DNA of 64,000 bases from Valencia hispanica (lineage: Eukaryota > Chordata > Actinopteri > Cyprinodontiformes > Valenciidae), in contig OY747723.1 of assembly GCA_963556495.2 (NCBI GenBank), forward strand, positions 16,086,001 to 16,150,000, in the 5' to 3' direction. Under the pieces are notes generated by a model that was not told the DNA's origin, did not search any database, and worked only from the letters and a program-made list of their open reading frames with translations. The position numbers and the translations under genes are program-made. Each line of letters opens with the position of its first letter. The first letter of the stretch is position 1. Shown here piece by piece: positions 11,202-23,200 of the stretch.

Positions 11202-14200
11202 ATGGAGGTGGCCGCGTCTGGCCCGCAGACGCTGTCGGAGCCCCACAGGAGAGGGACACCTCTGCCCCTGAGCCAGCTGGTGGAAGAAACCAGGAGCAGA
11301 GCCGGCATCCCGAATCATCTGCTGGAATCAAGTATATGCCTCAACTTAGTCCCTCTGATGCTCTCTGAAAGGATTCATTCATAAATGAAGCGATAAACTC
11401 TAACATTCGCTGTTTGTGTGAGAAATTTGGCTGCTCTAATTGTCCGAGTTTGTGCAGAATTTCCCAGCACGTCTTCATTTTCCCTTTTAGAAATCTATGT
11501 CAAACTGAGAAGCAACAGTCAGATCCAAGCAGACCCCCCAGAGCTGCACTTCAGCTGCTTTGAGCTTGGGAAGAGTTACACCAAGATCCTGGTGAGGATA
11601 ACACTGGTCCGGCTACGCTGCCTTGAAAAATAATTTCTACCCAAGCTTTACTGAATTATGACTAGTATATTAAGTTGTGGAGAAGCCTAAAACGGTGTCA
11701 GGTCAGCTTTGAACATCTCGCAGAGCCCTGTTCGATCCTTCGTCTGAAAACATACAGTAAAGCGAGCGTTAAGCAGAGAAGCAGTCAAGAGGACCATGGT
11801 AACTCTGGAGGAGCTGCAGAACTCTTGTCATCTCTTTCTGTTTATTATAGTTTATTTTATTTTTTTCTGTGATATATTTAGATAAAATAAATACCAAACA
11901 TTTAAAGATGGTATACAGTAAACATTTCACTGAGGAATCTGTGGCAAGAGCCTAAAAGAAAGCTTTGTGCGATGACGCCTTTTGTGAGGCATTGTACATG
12001 AAACCAGCGATGTACAGTTTGGGTCTAGCGCATTTCGGCAGTCCTATAATCCAGTTTCTACTTGTAGTGAATTGAGTTTTAGTGAATAGGGGCTGATTTA
12101 AAACCGCGTAGATGTTCGGGAATCTCAAATGGGGCTCATGATTTGATGAAAGCTCTTTTCCTCCAGCAGAAACTAATCAACATCTCATCTGAAGCGATGA
12201 ATATTCATATCATTCCAACCCTGACGAAGTACTTCCAGACAACTTACAGCAAAAAGGTACTCCTTGACATGAATCTGAAGCTTCCCGCTCCACTCATTCA
12301 TGAATCCAAGCGGTGTTAATGCTTGCCTACGTGTGTCTGCCAAGTGTCGGCTCATCCCCGGCCTCGCTTACACCCTGAAGGTCGCGTTCTGCCCGGAGGA
12401 GTGGCGCTACTTCTATGACTGCATCCGTGTTCACTGCAAGGTTAGCTTCCATTCGCTTTCTGTCCATTATGGTCACTCTGCTTCTGTCAGTCATGTTGTT
12501 TGTTGTTGCACCCAAAACTGTGTGGTTTGTGATAAAAGCCGGGTAATAAAACTCGTGTATTATGGTTCATTCTGTTGCGTTGGGCATACATTTGAACCCC
12601 AAGCAGGAACAAATTCTCGCTGCTTTAACCTCTCTGTTTGAAAGACACATCTCACTTTTTTTTTTTTTTTTTTTACCTCAACACTACTTTCGTGCTGTCT
12701 CTCTTGTCTCATTCATCCCATCCACCTACTCTCCTTTATAAGGATGAAGAGAACCTGTTAATTCCAGTTCATGCTTACCCTGTCATCGATGACCTGCACA
12801 TCCCTCCTCAAATCGACCTCTCGGCCGTACCGCTCGGACATAGGTGTGTGTGGAGAGAGTTTCATCTGCCCAGTCTCTTACCTGTCTCTTTGTGTTCTTC
12901 AGTACAGCCGAACTTGCTTCCATTCACCCGTTGGTTTCAAGTCATAGATGAATAAAATCGTTTTCTTTTTTGTTTATTCCCTGTCTCCAGTGTTCGTCAT
13001 GCTATTCCCCTTAGATGCAGCTGTCCAGTTGACTTTGAGTTTCAGGTGTACGTTATTCAGCCACACGAGGCCTTCTCCATCCACCCGCTCACAGGTAGAA
13101 CTCTGTAAAATCATTTCATTTAATAGCAAAAATGATCAAAAGGAATAATTTTACTTCTTTTGACCACCATTATTGCAAAGTTTTTTTTTTTAGAAAAGAA
13201 ATTGTTACATGTACATTGGGTATTTACATGAGTGAATTTTCTTAAGTTAAACCACATCCTTCAATGTATTTGATTCAATTCAGTTTACTTATACAGCACT
13301 AATTAACCACACAAGTCATCTCAAGGTTCTTCACCAAAAAGACATCCAATCATCACTCCTGGACAGGATCTCTCTAATTTTGGCAATATTGCAGTGTGGA
13401 TGGTGTTAATAAGTATTAAGAAGAGTATTTATTTTTTTCATATCGTTTCATTATATTTTGAGAGATGCTTGTCTTGTTTCCTATCAGAAAGAAACTTTTT
13501 ACAGTAAAAGTGCGTCAACTCAAATGCACATAAAAAAAATAATAATACAAAAAAATCCCAGTAAAAGGGATTTGAGGTTGTGATTATAACATGACAAAAT
13601 ATGGAAAGGTTTATGAGGTGTGAATAGTTAAAGTGTACTTTTAACTTTAACTCACTTTTAACCCTCCAGAATTCGAATCCACCCACTAGACAAAGCAAGT
13701 ACTACTTTCCCCAATCTTCAGAGCAATGTGTTGCGTATTATATAAGTCTTTGCAGGACTTGAAGGGTCCCTCTAGTTTCCACACGCTGCCACACAGCAGC
13801 ATTCGTGGTCTGGTAAACATCACAACAGATGGCGGAAAAAGCACTTGGGATCCGGATTACAGCTGGTTTAACTGTTGGAACGAGAAGAAGAGAGATACAA
13901 ATGAGTTTCTGCTTATACAAATAACAGCACTGCATAAAAACACATGGTCACCACGACAGTCGCAGGTGTGTTTATAGTTCAGTTTTCAGCTTCTTCTTCT
14001 TCCTCCATGCCCTAAACTGGCGGAAGACCTGTGGAGATGCTTTGTGGATCAGTAAGATTTTTTATTTGCCACTTTGCAGTTTACATTTGACGTTGATGCA
14101 CTTTGAAAAAGAGTTAAAGTGGAAAAAGTTGAAAAATAAAGGAGAATAATAGTTGAGATTACATTTGAAGACAGGATTAAGGAATTATAATATTAAAAGT

Positions 14201-17200
14201 CAACTAGTTTTTATAAACTCTGAATTACATTTTAAAAGAAAAGAATCTGTCATCTTTTAAACCCACTAAGGAAATCTATGTAGGCTTCTGAATGTGATGA
14301 AAGTAAAAAACTAATGTAGTAAACCAAGAGAAATAGCTGGTTGAAAGTGCAGTGTAGTCTAGTGCGGGTTTTAGACAACAGCTTGGAAGATTAGTGATCG
14401 TGATGCCTTTTTATTGAGAGTTTTATATATGAGGAAAGTCAGTCTGTTGAACTGAAAATGCGAGGATTTACTTGCCTTTGTTTACCAAATACTTTTTTGC
14501 CCCACTGTATCAGTCTTCTTTGATCTTGGTTTGCATGTGATGCGCCCTAAAATAAACAGTCAGTAGCTTCATAAAGTCAGCAACAGTGGTCTTGGATCAC
14601 AAGCAAAACCTCTCTTCCAGCTGTGATACCAGCCAACGGAGAAGCGAAGATCACAGTGACGTTCCGTCCTCTCCGCTATGAGACGTCTCAGTTCACCTTC
14701 CAGCTGGTTGTCTCGCAGTTCAACACCAAGCCCCACCTGTGCACCATCAGCGGGAGCTCCACCCCTCATTTAGCACTCAGGTACAAGACCGTGTGACCAT
14801 GTTTCGTCTTTTGAGTCAGTTACCAGTAGTGTAGATGCTTTCTGTAATTCAATAAGGCAGGGGTTCTTTGTAGAAAAGTAGGAAAAAGAAAATCAAGTAT
14901 CCATCCAAAGTTGAACTTAACTTCTATATTTAAAATGTAAAAGGATTTTCACCAAAAATGATACAGGAACACTGAACACATACAACCTAGATGATAGTGC
15001 CCCGTTACCAAAATGTCCTGAAAAAGAGGTTGCTTTAGGATTTTTGAGCTTTCTCTTCCTGGCTTTACCCTATTCCCACTGTTAGCCTAACACAATACCT
15101 CATACCTCTAACTGTTGCCTTTTCTCGTTCATGAATGGATATTTAATCTTTCTTCCACAAACTTAAGCTGAAAAAGAATTCATCAAACTTTTCAGTTACA
15201 CAACAAAGTACTGGCACGTAGTACTGAAAAATATCTCAGGTTGAACTTTTAGATTATAAGGTCACCTCTATCTACTCTGTGTGTGTCCAGGGTGTAAACT
15301 CATGGTCACGAGTATTGGATGTCCGATTTAAATAGTTCAAATAAGTTCTCTCTTTTCTGTTCTAATAAAACAACAAAATTGTTCTGAGGTTTTCTGAGCA
15401 AACTGCCAATAAGACAAGTTGGAGGCGAAAAAACATGCCTGCAACTGGATTCCCCGCAAATGGCTTTATTTGCTGATTAGAGGATCCCATTTATTTTTCC
15501 AGCTAGCATAAAAACCTAATGTTTAATTCTGCTCCCATGAGAATGATGGTACCATCCATCACACAGCAGTAGCTTCTTCTACTGCACTGTCTACTGTTAT
15601 CTCCATCAAATGTTAATAATTCATAGGGAGGGGAGGGGCTTGGTAGCTTCTGCAGTGATAACAGAATAGATAATACTTCTTAATGGATGTTTAGCATATA
15701 AAACACTCTTTCTCTCTCTCTGTTTGTTGTTTCCCACAGTGGAACCAAATGATAGATGAGATATGTGCATGTGAAATACAGAAGAACATAACCAGACCTC
15801 CAGGCTGAATCAATGTTTGATTATGCTTGTTTGGTGTCTTCCCCCGAATGACTTATCTCACATGGATAAAAGATGTTTTTACAACAAACTAAAGAGTATC
15901 CTGTCATTTTAATCACTTTGCTTCAGTTCTGCATTTTGCATTGATAAAATTTGTTAGCTACTATGTAATAAAGCTATGATCAGTTTTTCATGGAGACTGT
16001 TGGACTATACTACGTTATTAGCACTAGTTTCATAATCACAAAGAATATGAGGGGACTGATGGAGAAAATATGTGACATGTTACTTCGTTGCACAGCCTCA
16101 CTGCTGCCCACACACTCTTCCACTGTCCGTGCAGTGTATACAGCCCTTATGTAGGTTCAGTCCTGTTCTGGCCTGAACATTGATAAATAGACAGAAGAGG
16201 TGAAATCTGCCACCTCCCGCTATTAGTCAAACTGTTATTTAAAATGTGATTTATTATACAAAGTGACACATTTGTTTAGAAGAAACCTCACACTACATAT
16301 ACAACATTTTATGAAAGCTTTCCAACAATGGACTAAAAAAGCTCAATTTCTAAACAAGTGTTTGACCCAGTCTGGATTTAGGTATTTTGCAGGTTTGGAC
16401 AAATATTTGTATTTCCAGATTTATAGGTCCTTCTCAAAAAATTAGCATATTGTGATAAAGTTCATTCTTTTCCATAATGTAATGATAAAAATTAAACTTT
16501 CATATATTTTAGATTCATTGCACACCAACTGAAATATTTCAGGTCTTTTATTGTTTTAAAACTGATGATTTTGGCATACAGCTCATGAAAACCCAAAATT
16601 CCTATCTCAAAGAATTTGCATATTGCATCCGACCAATAAAAGAAAAGTGTTTTTAATACAAAAAAAGTCAACCTTCAAATAATTATGTTGAGTTATGCAC
16701 TCAATACTTGGTCGGGAATCCTTTTGCAGAAATGACTGCTTCAATGCAGCGTGGCATGGAGGCAATCAGCCTGTGGCACTGCTGAGGTGTTATGGAGGCC
16801 CAGGATGCTTCGATAGCGGCCTTAAGCTCATCCAGAGTGTTGAGTCTTGCGTCTCTCAACTTCCTCTTCACAATATCCCACAGATTCTCTATGGGGTTCA
16901 GGTCAGGAGAGTTGGCAGGCCAATTGAGCACAGTAATACCATGGTCAGTAAACCATTTACCAGTGGTTTTGGCACTGTTAGCAGGTGCCAGGTCGTGCTG
17001 AAAAATGAAATCTTCATCTCCATAAAGCTTTTCAGCAGATGGAAGCATGAAGTGCTCCAAAATCTCCTGATAGCTGCATTGACCCTGCCCTTGATAAAAC
17101 ACAGTGGACCAACACCAGCAGCTGACATGGCACCACAGACCATCACTGACTGTGGGTACTTGACACTGGACTTCAGGCATTTTGGTATTTCCTTCTCCCC

Positions 17201-20200
17201 AGTCTTCCTCCAGACTCTGGCACTTTGATTTCCGAATGACATGCAAAATTTGCTTTCATCCGAAAAAAGTACTTTGGACCACTGAGCAACAGTCCAGTGC
17301 GGCTTCTCTGTAGGCCAGGTCAGGCGCTTCTGCCACTGTTTCTGGTTCAAAAGTGACTTGTAGCCCATTTGCTGCACATGCCTGTGCACGGTGGCTCTGG
17401 ATGTTTCTACTCCAGACTCAGTCCACTGTTTCCGCAGGTCCCCCAAGGTCTGGAATCGGTCCTTCTCCACAATCTTCCTCAGGGTCCGGTCACCTCTTCT
17501 CGTGCAGCGTTTTCTGCCACACTTTTTCCTTCCCACAGACTTCCCACTGAGGTGCCTCGATACAGCACTCTGGGAACAGCCTATTCGTTCAGAAATGTCT
17601 TTCTGTGTCTTACCCTCTTGCTTGAGGGTGTCAATGATGGCCTTCTGGGCAGCAGTCAGGTCGGCAGTCTTACCCATGATTGCGGTTTTGAGTAATGAAC
17701 CAGGCTGGGAGTTTTTAAAAGCCTCAGGAATCTTTTGCAGGTGTTTAGAGTTAATTAGTTGATTCAGATGATTAGGTTAATAGCTCGTTTAGAGAACCTT
17801 TTCATGATATGCTAATTTTTTGAGATAGGAATTTTGGGTTTTCATGAGCTGTATGCCAAAATCATCAGTTTTAAAACAATAAAAGACCTGAAATATTTCA
17901 GTTGGTGTGCAATGACATTAAAATATGTGAAAGTTACATTTTTATCATTACATTATGGAAAAGAATGAACTTTATCACAATATGCAAATTTTTTGAGAAG
18001 GACCTGTACTCCGTTTCACATTGTGTACATGTTAAATCTCTGTTTAAACATACAGTTATGGGAAGCAGCTATGCACTCATCATGGGCATTCATTTAATAT
18101 TTATTTGTGGCCGTTAGTTAAAAGCCAAAAATATATATATTTTAATATATAATTTATATTTAGCATACTTTAACTATGCACTGTAGGTTTTGCCAACCAT
18201 TTACTTGCTTTACTAATTTGTTTCCGTCTCGGGTTATTTAAATGAAATAAAGTTTTTATTGAGTTGTTTCTTCTTGTATAATCTCTGCCACCCTCTTCAT
18301 TCTGCAATTAAACTTTTTAACTCGAGCTTTTTTTTTCTTTTCTTTGGGGGACTTTTTTTCCCCCCTCAATCTTCAACGACAGCCAATTGGACAGAAAACC
18401 AGACCGACCTCCTGGACATAAAAGCAGGCAGAGTTCGATCAAGGATGCCGCCAAATTAAAGGTGCTTAAAAAGTGAATTTTTGCTTACAGTATTTTACTG
18501 CCAAGTTTGAGGATAGACTCACTTTAAAAAAACTAGTTTTCCATCATTAGAAAAAAAAAATTAAGTACAGATTTCTTTGCTTTAAAAAGATTTGTTGTAT
18601 TAAAACACTGTTCACCGACTTTCGTTTTTCTAGACCGTAAAAGATCCGGTGGCTGTAAAGCATGGGCCACCACCTTCAATGGATCTCTGTAGCCCCGCAG
18701 GGGTAGCGAAGATGCTCATCAAAGACATCAGTAAACTCAGTTCAAAAGCCGTAAAGCAAGGTGGCTGCAAGCCTAATGATTTTACTCGTAAAGCTGACAT
18801 GGAGGCGACCCTTTAACACAATAGTTTTGTCTCTATAACTCAATTTCCTGCCATTGAACTGTAAACAATGTCTCATGCTTTTATATCCTCGGCGCCCATT
18901 CCACTTCAGCGTTGTCCTGCGGCAGTGTGAAAGGAAAGGAAAGCAGGCAGATGAAAGACGCTCTCTTCATGAAAAAGGTTCAACAGGCTGCAAGGGAGGA
19001 GCAAACCAACCGTCTCAGGTGGTAGGAAAAAACGCTCGCTGATGATTTCCTAATAGACTTCAACATAATATTCAGCAGAAATAAGATGCTGTATACTCTC
19101 ATATCTGCATGTTTCAATTCAAACAAAATAAATGTTCTTTCTTTTGTAGCTGATAGTGTATTCATGTTTTGACCACTAGAGATCATAGTATGTTTACCGT
19201 AGAGAATAAATTAGTTTCCTAAATGCAGCTAAGAAAATCGCTACATTTGCACACTTCTCCGCAATGCTGCGTTCTATGTATAGTTTTACTCTACATAAGG
19301 TAATCCCTACATGCATGTGTCACACCCAGGCAAGTTCATCTGGGTATGGAGCCAGTGTCGGACCAAAAGCGGCGGCAGATACTGGAGGAAAGAGAGACGG
19401 CTTTGAATGAATACAGGGTGAGTTTAAGCAGTAAACGAGAGAACAGAGAAAAAAACAGACAGCTTCTGGTGTAGGGCATTGCAAACTGTTTATACCCATG
19501 AAACTTTTTTACATTTTGTTATGTTATAACCACGGACTTGGTCTGGACTTTAACTAGGCCATTTTAACTCATACTGTGCTTTGATCTGGATGATTAGGGT
19601 CTTTATCCTGCTTACAGTTGAACTTCTCTGCCCCAGGCTCGAGTTTTTTTCCCTCCAGGATTCGTCTACATTTAGCTCCATCCATCTTCTTATCGTCTGT
19701 GATTTCAAACGTTTGCAGCAATAAGTACAGTTTCAGTGATTACAGTAATGAATCACTGAAGATGGTCTGGCGTTGATCTTGACTTGGTCTCTGGTTCGGT
19801 TCGGTGTTCACTAACACACACAGCGTTTGGCTTGAATGCCAGAAGGATAGTTTGCTTCGGTTTAGTGAAGCTGAAGGAAAACGACACGTGGTTTTCAACT
19901 TTTAAACCAATAAAATCTAAAAAGTGTGGCAGGCATTTGTCTCCAGCTACCCTGAGTCAACACTTCGTCGGGTCACATTTCTCTACAGTCGAAGGGGCAA
20001 GTCAATTGGTTGCTTTTAAATATATTTAGGGTGTTAAAGTACAGGGGGCTGGAAGCCAGTAAACTTTAAGTCTTCGTCTAAGATTGATTTCTGAGTGATA
20101 GAACACAGATTGAAGTTTCTGTTGCAGTATTGAAAATTATTATTTTCAGATTTGTTGACATTTTTCTCACAAGACAATTTAACTTGCATGTTAGAAATGT

Positions 20201-23200
20201 TTTGCTCTGTTGAATCCCCTTTTCAATCCTTTTAAAAATGCTTAAATTGATTTTATTTTGTAAAAATGGAAACCAGGCAAAGTCGAGTTCAAAGCGAGTT
20301 CGGTTTTGAGATAAGAGTTTGTGTCTAGTTGACACTTAACAGCCCTTCCTTTCTAATCTCTTCACTGATGCTGCAATCCTCATACACACAGGAGTGTTGT
20401 CTGTTTTACAGCCTCATGTCGCCACACTTTATTTATATATTTTATGGGAACTCTTGCTTTTATGAGAGGAATGAAATGCTGATTAAAGGCCAGAACACAA
20501 ACATTAATGGAGACTGTTACGGCTTACAACTTTGTAATCTTCCAGCGTGAGTTTTACCTCCTGGGAATCCTAATTCACTAAATTAGGCTGTTTTATTTCC
20601 TGTGACCAGGAGAACATTTCCTCTATAGCCAAAGGATTTTAGGCTTGATAATAGCAGAAAAACATATTGAAATACGGTCTTAAGTGCTTCTCCAATAACC
20701 ATCACTGTTGAAATGTTTTGCAAAATAACTTTATTCTAAAATTCTCTTTATTTAAACATTTCCTGCACCTTTCTTTCAAATCACAGCGATGATCGCATGT
20801 AAAATCAGAGAAGTAACCTGAGAGTCTGTAGTCGGAACAGTTTATTACACATGTCCTCTGTAAACCATATATCTGTAGATATCTGACAAAAACTGTAATG
20901 TTCTAGAATTAATGCTGAAAGTAAAAAGCAAGAGCTCTGCTCTGATTAACATCAGTCTCCTGCGCTGATTGTGTTAAAGGTCAAATGGGGACATGAGAGG
21001 CAAGACGAAGACTTCGCTCCTGAGCAGACCAAACTTTCGTCTAGACGAACGCTTCGCGATGCAGGACAGGTCCTCCTTCAGCTTAAGTTGCTAATTTCAT
21101 TTGATTATGTGAAAATGAACACAATGGATCTGTAAAATGTTCACACCCCTGTGAAAATGTGAGGTTAATGGAATGGTAACGTATAAAACAATGATGATAG
21201 TAAACTTTTTCGACCTTGAATGTGACACATAAGCTGGTCAGTAAAAAGAAAAATAAACAACTTTTTGGTTCACAAGAAACCCATATGCCATATACCGCCA
21301 CCACCATGTTCCCCTTTAGGTAAGACGGGACACAAGGAATTCAGTTTAGGACCATGTCCTGGTTACACCTGTGTGCTGTGGCTTTCTCCAAACTCTTGAA
21401 TAGACTTTGCCTTACAATACTTCCCAAAGTTGGGGTTGGGAATCCTCTTGGTGTCACAAACATGTAAGTGTTGGGTCTTGAGACCTTCTTTAGAAAATAA
21501 TGTAAATACTAGAAATGGCAACGAGAAAGCGTCTGCATTCAATAAATAAAGTAAAATAAGACAAAGATCAAAAAACAGGACTTGAATTGATAATAGCAAC
21601 ATATGTTAATTAATATATTGGCTGTTGATGTTGATTGTGTTGCCATTGTACCACTTTTAACCAACTCAGCAAAAATGCCTGTGTGCTCCACCAAGAGTCG
21701 GGGTCGCAGGTATGGCAGCAAAACGATGCCAGCTTAAAATGAAACCGAAAAGAAAATTGGTACTGAAAATAACTGGCATTAAAAAATCAATATTGGCATT
21801 GAAAAATGTTATTGTAACTGAAAATATTAATATTGACTCTGAAATAAATTTAGTGAAAATTTCTGTATTGAAAGAGAAAAAAGTTCAAATGAAACTCGAA
21901 ATATATACAAAGGAAAAGGGCACACTAAAATAACACATCCTAGATCTGAATGAATGAATGAATGAAATATTATTAAATACTTTGTTCTTTACATAGTTGA
22001 ATGTGCTGACAACAAAATCACACGAAAATTATCAATGGAAATCCAATGTATCAACCCATTGAGGTCTGGATTTGGATTCACACTCAAAATTAAAGTGGAA
22101 AAACACACTACAGGCAAATCTTAACTTTGATGTAATGTCCTTTAAAACAGGTCAAAATGAGGCTCAGTAGTGTGTGGCCTCCATGTGCCTGTATGACCTC
22201 CCTACAGTGCCTGGGTATGCTCCTGATAAGGTGGCAGATGGTCTCCTGAGGGATCTCCTCCCAGATATGGACTAAAGCATCCCCCAACTCCTGGACAGTC
22301 TGTGGTTCAACGTGGTATTGGTGGATAGAGCGAGACATGATGTCGCAGATGTGCTCAATTGGATTGAGGTCTGGGGAATGGGCGGGCCAGTCCATAGCAT
22401 TAATACTGTCCTCTTGCAGGAATGAGGTCTAGCATGGTTTTGCATTAGTAGGAACCCAGGACCAATCACACCAGCATATGGTCTGAGGGTCTGAGGATCT
22501 CATCTTGGTACCTAATGGCAGTCAGGCTACCTCTGGCGAGCACATGGAGGGCTGTGCGGCCCCCCAAAGAAATGCCACCCTGCACCATTACTGACCCACT
22601 GCCAAACCGGTCATGCTGGAGGATGTTGCAGGCAGCAGAACGTTCTCCACGGCGTCCCAGACTCTGTCACGTCTGTCACATATGCTAAGTGTGAACCTGC
22701 TTTCATCTGTGAAGAGCACAGGGCGCCAGTGGCAGTTTTCCCCAATGCCGATTGCACGCAACAACTGGCACCTATTTTCTAAGTCCAGTGAAAACAAATG
22801 CGTACCCACATAAGTATCGCAACCCACTACACTACACTTTCTCCCCACCCTATCACAGAATTAAAATACACTACAATAAACACTAAATCTACACATGATA
22901 TAGAACTTTAAAGGCAACTTATCTAACTCTATCAACTAAAGTCTACTACACTATAATACACTGTAACAACAATCGAGGCAATTAAGACTAAATAATCTAA
23001 AATCTAATCTAAAATTCAAAAGGCTATTCTAAAGAATCTAACTAAATGCTAAGCTAACAAGTCATTAACCTGATAAACGCTGTAAACACTTGCTATTCCA
23101 ACTCGCTACAGAGGTGTGGCCTAGACTGGGCTTGTTTTATACTCCACAGCGGGAGGAAGGCTGACGTCAGTTACACCCGCTGAAGTCAGTAAATCAGGCT

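Noticed and set aside
12638..13148. Two plus-strand open frames around 12.6-13.1 kb
   Set aside because: They are read-through of cfap221 exons 5 and 6 into introns.
13726..13977. 83-codon open frame in cfap221 intron 6
   Set aside because: It resembles no known protein, and exons 6 and 7 already join in phase without it.
16695..17228. Plus-strand frames of 60-177 codons
   Set aside because: They are shadows of the minus-strand transposase.
21947..21964. GAAT repeats as a CRISPR-like or regulatory array
   Set aside because: It is a short simple repeat inside the Tc1 end.
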